In this document: positions 1 through 9,244 of the stretch, piece after piece
How positions within the stretch are numbered: position 1 is the first letter of the stretch
Layout of the letters: each line of letters starts with the position of its first letter
Source of the DNA: Ichthyosporea sp. XGB-2017a
Taxonomy: Eukaryota > Opisthokonta > Ichthyosporea
DNA: 47,066 nt
Assembly: GCA_002811675.1 (NCBI GenBank)
Contig: PDIM01010332.1
Location: 55,935 to 103,000, forward strand
Direction: 5' to 3'
Notes under the pieces: model-generated
Databases searched by the model: none
Seen by the model: only the letters and a program-made list of their open reading frames with translations
What the model was told of the DNA's origin: nothing
Position numbers and translations under genes: made by a program

Positions 1-403
1 TATGTAGTGCATGTCTGCCCACCCTCGCCACCATGTTCCTGTATTAGTTATCGCAGACACGTGTGATTCTCACGTGGTCAGTTTGGATTTGTAAATTTTT
101 TGTGTTACTCTGGGGAGTTTTCTTTGTCAGTTTCTTTCTTCCCGGTTATGATGACCGAAACTGTCCCTCTTGTTGAATCAGAGGTTATGTTTGCTTTTGA
201 GGGTTATACAAGATGGCATGTGTTTTTGCGGGTTTCTCTTGGCTCCACAAATTGGCCAAAGAGCCAAAACCTGAAAAGCGAGCCGCTCTTGTAAACCGCA
301 AGCCTGCGGGCACAGCTGTAAATCTATTGGTGCTTTATTGTTCTTTTTTCTTGTTGTATAGTCTCTGAGAGTACAGAAATAAAGGTCAGACATGCACTAC
401 ATA
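1..403. repeat. Dispersed element with 17-bp terminal inverted repeats (copy A)
   Basis: The first 17 bases (tatgtagtgcatgtctg) are the exact reverse complement of 387-403, so 1-403 looks like a small non-autonomous, MITE-like element. A diverged copy of its right half lies at 43301-43446 in the opposite orientation. The two share an exact stretch of about 29 bases covering atttctgtactctcagag and the bases after it, plus cgcttttcaggttttggctc. No transposase is visible inside. The element starts at the window edge, so a target-site duplication cannot be tested and the true left end may lie outside the window. It could instead be a fragment of a longer transposon. Confidence 0.6.
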
Positions 404-789
404 CTTCGTTAAGCTGCACCTAACGAATGCTAAAAGCGTAATAGACCAATTACTTGATAGGATCCCTCCACTTCTATCCACTGACCACTCATTGTTGGCC
501 TACCGCCTAATGCACATTCTCCTTTAGCAGCCGGAGAAATAAATATGTAGTAGTGTGACTCTGAGATGGCGCAACTTGCAAGTTCTTTTTTTTCCCTTTA
601 TTCCTTTTTTTTCTTTTGCGTTTATTCTTTGATAGATGTGGATAGTTTGCCAGTTCAATGCAAAACTTTACTCTATTTCAACAGAAGAGGAGCGCCCACT
701 TTTCAATAAACACCTTCTTGTGTTCACCTCGTCCCAGGTCTCGTCCCCTTTGCACACGGTAGTAAATAGTACAACACACATGACACATT
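404..789. other. Intergenic region with a short stem-loop
   Basis: No gene is supported here. Directly after the inverted-repeat element there is a perfect 7-bp inverted repeat, TTCGTTA at 405-411 and TAACGAA at 421-427, with a 9-base loop. A T-rich stretch follows at 583-625. The region is downstream of the minus-strand gene at 790-1996 and probably carries its 3' untranslated region. Confidence 0.4.
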
Positions 790-1996
790 TCAATAGACAT
801 ATTTTGCGTCCACCACCATGTTGTTCACACAATAAATACCAGTCTCGTGGTATACATAGAATCTCAAGAATTTTTTAAACACCCTCACACTCATTGTGTT
901 CTTGGACCCATCATTATTGAAGCTTCCATCGTAGGTGTAACTTATATATTTAGCGTCCCCTGGCAAACGATAGTTTCCATAGATAAACTGTCCGTACTGA
1001 TTGTCTCCAGAGTCTGTCATACTGGTGGAAATTCGGAACACTGCCTGATGTGAATAGCAAGTGGCAACGTTATTGTTCGTATTGTGACGCGAAGCGAGGT
1101 AGATTTGAGCAGTCAAGGCTCTGTTCGGCAAGGGTACATCGAAGTAGGCGTATACGTTACCATTAAATTGGGGAATTACTCGGATCCCTGTATAGGTCAA
1201 CCCCGAAATTTTCCCGTCGTTGTGGTTGTCAATTTGAGGCCCTGCCCCCAAAACTGTCATCTTCAGAGTGCCCGAGGACTTTTTAATATTGCTAACAATC
1301 AAGTTGCCCTTGTCATCGTTGTACACTGAGATGCTAGCTAAATTGTAGTTGTGGGTTCCTCCCTTCACAAGGTAGTTTCCTCCGCCGCTCATTTTTCCAT
1401 TGCCATCAGTACCTAACAGAAAATGGGCATGATCAGCAACTAATGGCCCAGTAAAGAAAACCTCACCAGTAAACGCAGATATCCTTCCCATGTTTGCCCG
1501 TCCATTGTTGAAATTCACATATCGAGTTCGGGCGCAATCTCGAGAAGTGCCGGTACTAAATGGAGCTCCCGCGTTATCCCCACAATCTTCACATCCTGCA
1601 GTTGCAATACCGACCAAAGTCACAAATATCTCCTTGGTATTGGCACCAGGATCTGCAATATTGTGCACCTGACCAGAGGGGATGTGGTAGTGGGCGTTGG
1701 ATAGGTAGCCAGTTTTTCTGCTTGTATGGTCTCTGTTCAGAGAGACAATCTCGGTCATATGCGAGTCGCCACCAGGCCCCCAAACATGAAGTGTGAAAGT
1801 GCCTCGGCATTTGGTGACCTGCGCACTATACGTACCATCACTTTGACGGGTCAATGTGAACTTACCATTCACAATTCACAAAATAGGCTATTCCAGCACT
1901 TCCAGTTGTGTAGCCGGGACAGGGGAGCAGAGTATTCGCCAAACAACTGCTCATGGACAGCAGTAATATCACCAATACACGAAGTATGAAATTCAT
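790..1996 (-). pseudogene. Secreted protein gene, frame broken by a 7-bp duplication
   Basis: On the minus strand an ATG at 1994-1996 opens a clear signal peptide of about 20 residues (hydrophobic core, then a CLA/N cleavage-like site). That frame stops at about 1863. A second frame stays open from 1875 to the stop at 790, but has no ATG near its start (a GTG lies at 1870-1872). The switch coincides with a tandem duplication of ATTCACA (1867-1873 and 1874-1880). Without one copy, the signal peptide would read straight into the long frame, giving a secreted protein of about 395 residues. The mature part is rich in Gly, Asn, Tyr and Thr, with scattered Cys. I recognise no family. It may be a recent pseudogene, an allele or a sequencing error. 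No AG acceptor sits well enough to explain the shift by an intron. A TATA box lies about 190 bases upstream. Confidence 0.55.
1867..1880. repeat. 7-bp tandem duplication causing the frameshift
   Basis: ATTCACA occurs twice head to tail (1867-1873, 1874-1880). Seven is not a multiple of three, so the duplication separates the signal-peptide frame from the body of the secreted protein at 790-1996. Confidence 0.8.
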
Positions 1997-2182
1997 TTCC
2001 TTTGATATTTCTTAAATGAGCAACAATTACAGAAAGCTGAGGCACCAGTGTTATCCCTTACCGAAATCTTGCACTTATGATGATTATAATACCACTTCTT
2101 TTTGCTTTTCTCTCTGCTAAATCAATGAATCTATGTTATGATTTATAAGTAGCTTCATTCATGTTGCTGAAAGCTTAGATAT

Positions 2183-2193
2183 CCTTTTATAGG
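2183..2193 (-). promoter_or_regulatory. TATA box of the secreted-protein gene
   Basis: Read on the minus strand this is CCTATAAAAGG, a near-consensus TATA box about 190 bases before the ATG at 1996. It supports this locus being, or having been, transcribed. Confidence 0.5.
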
Positions 2194-2439
2194 GATATAT
2201 GAAATAAACACAAACACCAGTTTACACTTTTGCTTTCGGCAATTAACACTTGATTACCTTTTGGTTTATCAGTTTGAAAATTGAAAGTAGAAGTGATTAT
2301 TAGTTCGGTTATTAGTGTTTTGTTTTTGTTTCCAAATTATATGATACACTGATACATATCCTGTATGGTTATCAAACTTGTGCGTGCACTACAATTGGTC
2401 AGGGGTGATACAAAAGTACTTAAAAGTACGGAACATTTT

Positions 2440-2875
2440 CAAATAAATACGAACTTGTGTTCGAGAGCGAGTCCAAAAACAGCACACCACCAACCCCTTC
2501 AATCTCATCTACACGCGCTTTGTTTCAAAGTGATACCATTGAAAGTGCAAGTCATAAACAACCCCCTGTGTTCCATTTTCAAAGTGACAACCACCACCAC
2601 TACAAAGTGCGGATAAATTTGAAATCAATTTGAAACAAATGCGAATTTTGTGTTCGAGAGTCAACCCAAAAGCAACACAAGACAACCCCCTTCCATCTAA
2701 CATCTCATCTCCAGTGTTTTATTTGTCATTGATACCATGAAATGCACAAGAATTTGTGTTCGAGAGTGAACCCAAAAGAAACACAACATGATTCCCTTGT
2801 ATCTCTCATCTGCAGTGTTTTGTTGTTTATAGTTTCAAAGTGATACCAGTCAATTATTTCAAAGTGAAATCACTT
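2440..2875. repeat. Degenerate direct repeats around TGTGTTCGAGAG
   Basis: Three imperfect units each open with TTGTGTTCGAGAG followed by an 'accCaaaa-cAcaac' segment and a 'TCTCATCT-CAGTGTTTT' segment. The shared TCGAGAG falls at 2461, 2654 and 2760 (spacing 193 and 106). A second word, TTTCAAAGTGATACCA or a close variant, recurs near 2523, 2571, 2828 and 2857. The units are too diverged for a recent satellite and have no CRISPR-like spacing. Confidence 0.6.
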
Positions 2876-3423
2876 ACTTGCGAAGCTTTCTAGCTCTACG
2901 AATGGACAAAAGTGGTGGAGGTTTGTGCTTTCACTTTGGCGGTTTCACATCACTTGGTGTTCTTGTTCCACTTCTAAAAAGATATAGAGTCTGTTTTCTA
3001 AAACCAGTAGAGGTAGTAGTCGTAGTTGGGTAATGTATCTGCCTACCAACTCATCTTTCTCTCTCTCGTTCTACTTCTTCCAGTCTTTTCTCCTCATTTC
3101 TCACCCTCCCCACTTCGACCCTGCCCGCAGAATTCAGCAATACACGGTTTTTAAACAATATGTAAAGTTGCAAAAGTTTATTCCTTCCCATTATTGATGC
3201 GTGACCGAAACAGGAAGCAAAATGGCAAAGTAAAGTTCCAGAAAGGGCGTTGTGATTCTTTCAGATTTACAAAATACACATAATTGATAATAGCCACAGA
3301 TTAAAATCTCAACGGTTTTGGTTTTGCATATCTTCATAGGGTAGTGTTAAAACTATTGGCTCTGTTTTTGTAAGAGTTGCGACTTGTGATTAAAAAAAAA
3401 GGAAAAAGAAGCTCGATATTATT

Positions 3424-4515
3424 ATGGAGCAGAGGCGTGAGAAACTGTCGAGAGAAGGAGCTCGCCAAAGATCTTTCCGGGGTACCGAAGCAAAGCGCGT
3501 CAAATCCAAATTGGTGTTGGAGGTCGACGATGACTACAGTGACCAGCTTACAGCAAAGGAACAAAGAGCATCCAAAAGTGCTTCCGCCCGGTATCCAACC
3601 ATTATTGGAATTGTGTGTGTGGGTGTACTCTTCGTTGTGGGTTCCTCTTTGGTGCTGGAACATGAAGAAGCATCTACAGCGAGGGCATCGGTTGGTTATA
3701 ACTCACCCGATGCTTCTAAATCCCACTACAGACGTTCTGACTCTCATGATGAGCCCGTCACTGGGGGAAATGTACGGGGTCACGTGAATAACGAAAGGCA
3801 AAGGGAGGACGAGTTGATGCGAGTTATGGATGATAATACCAACAAAGAAGAGAAGAAGGGACACTCTAGAAGGTCAGTGACCAGTAGTACAGAACCAGAG
3901 CCTATTACCATCGAAGAAGAGACCATTGAAGATGATGCAGACAATGCAAGAGCTAGACGCAGTGACCAAGAAGCTAATGAGACTAAAAGATTGGAAGGCA
4001 AAAGTCAAAAACAGAGAGAGGAGGAGCTTGTGAAGATTATAGAGGAAAATATCAGCAAAGAAGAGAAGAAGGGACACTCTAGAAGGTCAGTGACCAGTAG
4101 TTCAGAACCAGAGCCTATTACCATCGAAGAAGAGACCACTGAAGATGATGCAGACAATGCAAGAGCTAGACGCAGTGACCAAGAAGCTAAGGAGTCTAAA
4201 AGACTGGAAGGCAAAAGTCAAAAACAGAGAGAGGAGGAGCTTGTGAAGATTATAGAGGAAAATATCAGCAAAGAAGAGAAGAAGGGACACTCTAGAAGGT
4301 CAGTGACCAGTAGTACAGAACCAGAGCCTATTACCATCGAAGAAGAGACCATTGAAGATGATGCAGACAATGCAAGAGCTAGACGCAGTGACCAAGAAGC
4401 TAAGGAGTCTAAAAGACTGGAAGGCAAAAGTCAAAAACAGAGAGAGGAGGAGCTTGTGAAGATTATAGAGGAAAATATCAGCAAAGACAAAATATTAGCA
4501 GGGACAAAAAGTTGA
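3424..4515 (+). CDS. Single-pass membrane protein with three 71-residue charged repeats
   Basis: 363 residues from a true ATG. Residues 1-56 are basic and polar, and 57-78 form one hydrophobic membrane segment (YPTIIGIVCVGVLFVVGSS), with no cleavage-type signal. This suggests a type II protein with a large outside or lumenal tail. Residues 141-353 are three nearly identical 71-residue repeats rich in Glu, Lys, Arg and Ser. Each contains KKGHSRRSVTSS, an acidic block EPEPITIEEE, a dibasic ARARRS site and a probably helical REEELVKIIEEN segment. A weaker half-unit (REDELMRVMDDN) precedes them. The HSRRS and RARRS sites look like candidate proprotein-convertase sites, so the protein could be a precursor cut into repeated peptides; that is inference. 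I recognise no family. A polyadenylation signal follows at 4731. Confidence 0.75.
   Translation: MEQRREKLSREGARQRSFRGTEAKRVKSKLVLEVDDDYSDQLTAKEQRASKSASARYPTIIGIVCVGVLFVVGSSLVLEHEEASTARASVGYNSPDASKSHYRRSDSHDEPVTGGNVRGHVNNERQREDELMRVMDDNTNKEEKKGHSRRSVTSSTEPEPITIEEETIEDDADNARARRSDQEANETKRLEGKSQKQREEELVKIIEENISKEEKKGHSRRSVTSSSEPEPITIEEETTEDDADNARARRSDQEAKESKRLEGKSQKQREEELVKIIEENISKEEKKGHSRRSVTSSTEPEPITIEEETIEDDADNARARRSDQEAKESKRLEGKSQKQREEELVKIIEENISKDKILAGTKS
3844..4482 (+). repeat. Three in-frame 213-bp tandem repeats
   Basis: Copies at 3844-4056, 4057-4269 and 4270-4482 differ at only a handful of bases (for example agtacagaa versus agttcagaa). The period of 213 bases is exactly 71 codons, so copy-number change keeps the frame. 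Confidence 0.95.
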
Positions 4516-4730
4516 GGATACTTTGCCCCAATGAAGAACGAGGACTAAGTAAGTTAGTAGACGTGTGTCATTATTTGTAATCTTTCCCAAATGCTCCATG
4601 AAGACGTGAAGAGTGTGAACATGCCTACCTGATATTCATAAAATTTGAGTACTTTTGAAACGACTTTTAGTCCTTGTTCAAACTATGTGGAGTACTCGAA
4701 TCAAGGAGCCTGCTGAAATATACTTTATGA

Positions 4731-4736
4731 AATAAA
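4731..4736 (+). terminator. Polyadenylation signal AATAAA of the repeat protein gene
   Basis: AATAAA lies about 215 bases after the stop at 4515, before the end of the convergent minus-strand gene at 4801. It is the only candidate in this 285-base intergenic gap. Confidence 0.4.
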
Positions 4737-4800
4737 TAGACTTAGAGTCTACCAGTTATCTGTGGACCTTTTACTCATAGGACTCTCATTCCTATTCATT

Positions 4801-5058
4801 TCATAATAAATTTATTTGCAAGAGATCTGACTCGTAGTACTTGTTAAGATTGCTGTAAGCCACAGACGCTTCACCATAACGATACGCAAAAGATGGGGAA
4901 GCTCCTAAGCAGAGGCACATAGCTGTTGCTTGCAAAGGAGACCCTTCCACTGGCACAGTCTTTGCCCACGCTGGCTGATTTGCCAGCAAAGCACATAGGA
5001 CACAAATCAATGTCAGGAAGGTCAACAGAGAGCCGTTAGAGATAGATTCCTTTCTCAT
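4801..5058 (-). CDS. Small secreted protein, function unknown
   Basis: 85 residues from a true ATG at 5056-5058. The N-terminus is a good signal peptide: a basic start, a long hydrophobic core (SLLTFLTLICVLCALLA), and a likely cut after Ala32 (PAWA/KTVP). The predicted mature peptide is only about 53 residues, with a CLCLG motif and several Tyr and Ser. A TATA box 72 bases upstream (GTGTATATAAG on the minus strand) supports a real gene. No family recognised. It might be a pheromone-like or effector-like peptide, but the sequence does not decide this. Confidence 0.55.
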   Translation of the reverse strand: MRKESISNGSLLTFLTLICVLCALLANQPAWAKTVPVEGSPLQATAMCLCLGASPSFAYRYGEASVAYSNLNKYYESDLLQINLL

Positions 5059-5129
5059 GATTAAAAATCAAACTGAATATCACTTTGGTTTGTAAGTTGT
5101 AAAGCATCTTTGACCGTAAAAATGGCGTT

Positions 5130-5140
5130 CTTATATACAC
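5130..5140 (-). promoter_or_regulatory. TATA box of the small secreted protein gene
   Basis: Minus strand GTGTATATAAG, 72 bases before the ATG at 5058. Confidence 0.5.
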
Positions 5141-5346
5141 ACCTGGCGAACTTTTCGTTTTAAAACTAACAAATTGAATTGCGGTTTAGTAGTTCTGGTT
5201 CAAATTCGATGACTTCTTGGTCTTTCACACAGGTGCAGATATGTACTTTATCTTCAAATTTGAAAACAAAAGTTGAAACTTGAAATGCATTGTATCTTTT
5301 TTTTGTAATTCCTATTTTCATTGAATGATAAATATTATGCTCCGCT

Positions 5347-5352
5347 TTTATT
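5347..5352 (-). terminator. Polyadenylation signal of the serine hydrolase gene
   Basis: AATAAA on the minus strand about 77 bases past the stop at 5429. The space between this and the small-gene promoter (5059-5428) otherwise holds nothing I can support. Confidence 0.45.
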
Positions 5353-5428
5353 TGTCTATTTACAGGAATAACAAATACTGACAAAGCCACCAATGCACAT
5401 AAACCGATGAACTTGTAACAATAAAGCT

Positions 5429-7477
5429 TTAAGCTTGCACTTGGCACTCAAACGCACTTTGAGTGTTGTCGTTTTTCCCCAGGGTGATGTCCAGCTTGGG
5501 TGCTTCTTGCCCTACTGTGACGTGGGTGAATTTCAATTGATGGGCATATCTAAATCCCATACTCTCAGAGATAGTCGTAGGCTCGTTCATGTATCCATTA
5601 AACAGGCCCAAGCTGGGCTGGGCGAAGACATTGTACAGGTGGGGAATGCCGGACCAGGCCATCACATTCTTTGCGCCCTCGGCCATTCCATAGTCGGCGA
5701 ACGGAAAGAGAGATGAAGTAGAGCTATCCGTGTTATTGTCATGTTCAAACGACACCACGTGGTACTCCACAGGATTTTCGCTGTTGGCTAAGTTGGAAAA
5801 GTAAACGTGCGCCATCAAAGCTGTCGAGGAACCTTCAACACCACGGCACAGGTATTGTCCTGAATAGGCATCGTCAAGGGTTTTCTTCATGAAGTCAAGC
5901 ACAGGGCCAACAAGATTTTCTTCCTGTTGAAAAATATCCAATACAGCAGGAGGCACGTTCATCATCGTATTCGAAGTCAACGAGATTGAAAGATGTGCAT
6001 TTGGAACAAGGCCCAAGTGAGCACCAAAGTGACCCACGGCGCCGCCTTTCGACCAGTACTTGTAATGATGGGGGAAGGTGCTCATCATTTCCGAAGTGGA
6101 AATACCAATCCCAAGCCCGTCATTGCCAGCAGCAACACCGTGGCTCAGATACTCTCTGAGGGTAGAGGCCCTTGCGAGCGTCTTCATGGATGAACTGGGT
6201 GACGTGTTCAAACGGGCATCGGAGAGCATCTCCTGGCATGTTGGGTGGGTGATGCTTTCCGGATTGATTGCCTTTGCAAAGGTAATCATGTCACGGCTTG
6301 TTGAAATCATGGAGCCGGCGGGATTCATGTCATACAGAGAGCCGTAATCTTGAGACACACGTACATAATCGGCATCAGTAGCTGTTCGACATAAGTCGTG
6401 ACCGATCCTATATTCTTCGTACAAATGTTCATTGTTCTCCATGAAAGTTTCGTTCATACCCAACGGGTTTAAGATGTATTTCTCAACCAAAGACGCGTAT
6501 GATTCACCAGTCTTGTTTGCAAGAAACTGGCCTACAAGAGAAGTCATAAAGTTGTTGTATTCAATGTGAAAGTTGGCCGGGTAGGTGACCGCAGAGTATT
6601 TTTTCATATCACGAATTAAGTCCTTTGACATCAGATCAGGGCTTGTGTCTCTTTTCACCCCAGTCATATGAGACATTGCCATTCTCAGGGTGAAATTCCT
6701 GTCAGGTAGATACTCATCTGCATTCATATCTTTATACAAGTTCTCCACGGACATCTCAGGCCAAAGCTTAGCAAACTCATCGTCAAGGGACACAATGCCT
6801 TCATCTCTCAAGATAAATGCAAGCATCGACGTGAAGACTTTGGTAATGGAACCAATGCGGAAGGGTGTGGCGGGAGATATGTCATCTTTGCGCTCAAAAT
6901 TCGACTGCCAAGACGAACACCCTCCGCGCTGCATTTCCGGGGATAAATGAGCGCCCATGGGAAGGAACTTGTCTGCGCAGGATACATTCTTTACTTTGTA
7001 GCCCCAACCAGAGGCGTAGTTGACAATATCAAAGCATCCGAAGCTAACAGTCACTTGATATCCGGACACATTCACAAAGTTATTCGAGGTAAATGCTCGG
7101 TTTAACTTGGGTATCAATGTGTTTAATGTCTGGTTGAGCGAAGTCTCTATATGCTGCTTGTCGGTGATAAGGTACAGCGCATCCCGAAGATCGGGGTTCA
7201 TCCAAATACGATTATGCGCCCCTGCAATATCTTTCCCGTGGTAAGCCGGAGGAGGGAAAGGATGTTCGTTCCCAAAACATCCGCTACTGAGTGCCACCAG
7301 TAAACCCACCAAGGCCGCACACAACACAATATTAAGAAAGAAAGAGGTGTACACAGCGTATCTTTTCGCACTCTCATTGTACACGTTGGAGGTGCATTCT
7401 ACACGATTCTCCGTCTCCAACATTCTCGATGTCTCTGACGGAACTGCAGCTCCATACAAAGCGTTATTCGTAGTCAT
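5429..7477 (-). CDS. Membrane-anchored serine beta-lactamase / D-peptidase family protein
   Basis: 682 residues from the ATG at 7475-7477; the reading frame extends upstream only from a TTG. Residues 41-63 are a membrane helix following a short N-terminal tail, so the catalytic domain probably lies outside the cytosol. All three signature motifs of class C beta-lactamase-like (S12) serine hydrolases are present: S210-I-T-K213, Y307-N-N309 and H483-F-G485 (the KTG-equivalent). The family includes penicillin-binding proteins, esterases, D-aminopeptidases, animal LACTB and the membrane peptidase ClbP that trims colibactin precursors. The C-terminal about 140 residues form an extra beta-rich-looking region. 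It sits next to NRPS genes predicted to make a D-residue-containing peptide, so a role in maturation or self-protection is plausible but unproven. It has a TATA-like box and two CCAAT boxes upstream. Confidence 0.85.
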   Translation of the reverse strand: MTTNNALYGAAVPSETSRMLETENRVECTSNVYNESAKRYAVYTSFFLNIVLCAALVGLLVALSSGCFGNEHPFPPPAYHGKDIAGAHNRIWMNPDLRDALYLITDKQHIETSLNQTLNTLIPKLNRAFTSNNFVNVSGYQVTVSFGCFDIVNYASGWGYKVKNVSCADKFLPMGAHLSPEMQRGGCSSWQSNFERKDDISPATPFRIGSITKVFTSMLAFILRDEGIVSLDDEFAKLWPEMSVENLYKDMNADEYLPDRNFTLRMAMSHMTGVKRDTSPDLMSKDLIRDMKKYSAVTYPANFHIEYNNFMTSLVGQFLANKTGESYASLVEKYILNPLGMNETFMENNEHLYEEYRIGHDLCRTATDADYVRVSQDYGSLYDMNPAGSMISTSRDMITFAKAINPESITHPTCQEMLSDARLNTSPSSSMKTLARASTLREYLSHGVAAGNDGLGIGISTSEMMSTFPHHYKYWSKGGAVGHFGAHLGLVPNAHLSISLTSNTMMNVPPAVLDIFQQEENLVGPVLDFMKKTLDDAYSGQYLCRGVEGSSTALMAHVYFSNLANSENPVEYHVVSFEHDNNTDSSTSSLFPFADYGMAEGAKNVMAWSGIPHLYNVFAQPSLGLFNGYMNEPTTISESMGFRYAHQLKFTHVTVGQEAPKLDITLGKNDNTQSAFECQVQA

Positions 7478-8409
7478 GATCCTAATCACAAACAAGAGTG
7501 AAGAGGCGCTCCGAAAGCATCCAACGGTATGAAATCTTAAACTATGGCACTACTGTACTTTGGTCTTTGCAATAAACTCGTTTAGATTATAGATAATTTA
7601 TATTTTTTTTTTTTTTATTATTATTTTTATTCGTCCTGTGATTGGTCACCTTATATTGATTTATTGTGCTTTGATTGGCCAGTTTATTAATCTACCCCTA
7701 ACCCTTTATACAATGGCTAATTACGCTAGGAAAGAGGGGCGTGTCTTTGATCTTTAAATCTTTCTGCGACTTACATATTTGATATTGAGTACCGTTGTAA
7801 TTAAAAATCAAAATAGAGTCTTTTTTTTTGCACTGAGTGAAAAGATACTTGTATACGCAACCCTCGCATTTCTCGCCTAGAGAGCACAAACCTTGTGATG
7901 TGTTTGGCAATGTTATGTAATTAGAGTAATTGGCAGGAGATGGTAAAGGCACAACCGAAGTGGGGGGGCACACCCCTCTTCATCTTCCTTTTGTCGGTCC
8001 CTACTCCCTTTAATTGGTCGGTCCGATGTGATGAGTGACGAGCACCACTGCTGTACAAAAAAAGATTGTTCTTCTCCTGCCTCAGTTGCACCTATGCACC
8101 AATTTGAATGGCACCTTGGGACTTAAGAGTCAGTCATTCTGCATGTTTCATGGACCATTGGTGTTAATTCTGATAGTGAATTTTTAATTATTTATTTACA
8201 AGATTGCGTGATGTACATGTGACATGTTTCAGGCGTTGTTGGTATTCGGAGTGTGCCGGGGAAGGCTTGTTTGTATTCGATAGAAACACGTTATAATGAA
8301 GTTAGATTTGCTCTGTTAGATTCTTTTCTGTTTATAGAGATATATTATGTCGAAGATTATATTTGTACAATGGTAGTGTAGCGCTTTGTAAGGTATTTCT
8401 AAATAAATC
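7478..8409. promoter_or_regulatory. Divergent promoter region, serine hydrolase and bZIP
   Basis: For the hydrolase (minus strand) there is a TATA-like ATATAAATT at 7595-7603, a T14 run at 7603-7616, and CCAAT boxes read on the minus strand at 7641-7645 and 7674-7678. GGTCACC occurs at 7644-7650. For the bZIP gene there is another CCAAT-type element near 8012 (AATTGGTC) and a TGACG half-site at 8036-8040, a sequence bZIP proteins commonly bind. The 8330-8360 stretch is TATA-rich. No gene with an ATG start is supported inside this interval. Confidence 0.45.
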
Positions 8410-9105
8410 ATGAAATATTCTACAAGCTTTAACTGCGAACAAATTTCCAATGAAGCTGGCAGCGAAATTTTTCCTTCCCTTCCAGAGACGTTCCCGGCCA
8501 TTACTGTGCCTACAAATAACAATGGGGAATTAGATGCGCTGAGCCACATCAGCAACCATAGCACTCACAGTTCTCTCGACTTAGCTGAGTGCTCAGGTTT
8601 TCCTTCCATTCTCCTTCCATCTGATAATCAATTAACACGTCAACGCTCGGGAAGCATCGCTGGCAACGGCGACGGTACTGAGCACTCCTTCACCTTGGCA
8701 CCACAGACTGCTTTTGACTCTGCATACTATCCACACAACGACGTCGCGGATTTATCTACTTCGTCCTCCTCTTCTGCATCACCAAGCGAGTCTGCAAGCT
8801 CTCCATGCTCTTCACAGTCTTCACACAGAGCCACCACCAGAAAATACAACAAATTAGCGGCACAGAAGTATCGAAAAAGGCGCAATGAGAAGTACACAAA
8901 CCTACAGAGCCAAGCGACTGAGCTCCGGGAAGCTAATGAGACCCTTCGGGGCCAATTAAACGATATCCAACTTCGCTACGACACGCTCTTACAAGTTTTG
9001 CAAAGTATTGCTGGGACAACGATGGAAGGTCACGTACCAGCTCTACTTGAAGACGACTTGAAGAAAGTGAATGCTAATGAGTTTGGAAGCCTTGAACTTG
9101 GATGA
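8410..9105 (+). CDS. bZIP transcription factor, ATF4-like basic region
   Basis: 231 residues from a true ATG. The N-terminal two-thirds are acidic and Ser/Thr-rich (a serine run near 116-138), as in activation domains. The basic region is 144-161, with the bZIP signature N147-x-x-A150-A151-x-x-Y154-R155; the Tyr at the usual Cys/Ser position resembles ATF4/CREB2-type factors. A leucine zipper follows with a clean heptad register L165, L172, L179, I186, L193, I200. It should dimerise and bind TGACG or ACGT-core sites in the nucleus. Its position between the hydrolase and NRPS1 suggests a pathway-specific regulator, and TGACG/ACGTCA sites occur upstream of both NRPS genes. It could equally be a general stress regulator; context is the only evidence for a cluster role. 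Confidence 0.88.
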   Translation: MKYSTSFNCEQISNEAGSEIFPSLPETFPAITVPTNNNGELDALSHISNHSTHSSLDLAECSGFPSILLPSDNQLTRQRSGSIAGNGDGTEHSFTLAPQTAFDSAYYPHNDVADLSTSSSSSASPSESASSPCSSQSSHRATTRKYNKLAAQKYRKRRNEKYTNLQSQATELREANETLRGQLNDIQLRYDTLLQVLQSIAGTTMEGHVPALLEDDLKKVNANEFGSLELG

Positions 9106-9244
9106 CATGACTACTTCTTCTCTCAGCTTCGAGGGTCCAAAATAAAGATAAGAAAAGAACATTTGCTGCCTATAAATTTTCGTACATGTTGTTGTTTACA
9201 AAATGGGTTCACGAATTTTATTTTCAAAACGCACACACTCAGCC
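9106..9244. terminator. Shared 3' region of convergent bZIP and NRPS1 genes
   Basis: Only 139 bases separate the two stops. AATAAA for bZIP is at 9141-9146 (+). AATAAA for NRPS1 is at 9217-9222 (-), 23 bases past its stop. There is no room here for a further NRPS exon, and the two transcripts may overlap at their 3' ends. Confidence 0.6.

Larger units (their letters stand above)
1997..3423. other. Intergenic region between divergent genes
   Basis: No gene is supported. The left part is the promoter region of the minus-strand gene at 790-1996. The middle holds a degenerate repeat array (2440-2875). Further right is a pyrimidine-rich tract (about 3055-3120), and then the upstream region of the plus-strand gene at 3424. 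No obvious TATA box precedes that gene. Confidence 0.5.

Noticed and set aside
2440-2875. CRISPR-like array
   Set aside because: The units are irregularly spaced and diverged, without constant repeats and unique spacers, and the DNA is eukaryotic.
5166-5447. Minus-strand open frame of 93 codons with a hydrophobic start, overlapping the end of the serine hydrolase gene
   Set aside because: It begins with GTG, not ATG, and lies in the probable 3' untranslated region of the hydrolase (AATAAA at 5347-5352).
7698-7973. Minus-strand open frame with several cysteines between the hydrolase and bZIP genes
   Set aside because: It starts with GTG, has no signal peptide or promoter of its own, and lies within the divergent promoter region.
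8000-9244. A further NRPS1 exon supplying the missing E-domain lobe
   Set aside because: Only 139 bases lie between the NRPS1 stop and the bZIP stop, and nothing E-like occurs on the minus strand further left. The matching lobe is in NRPS2.
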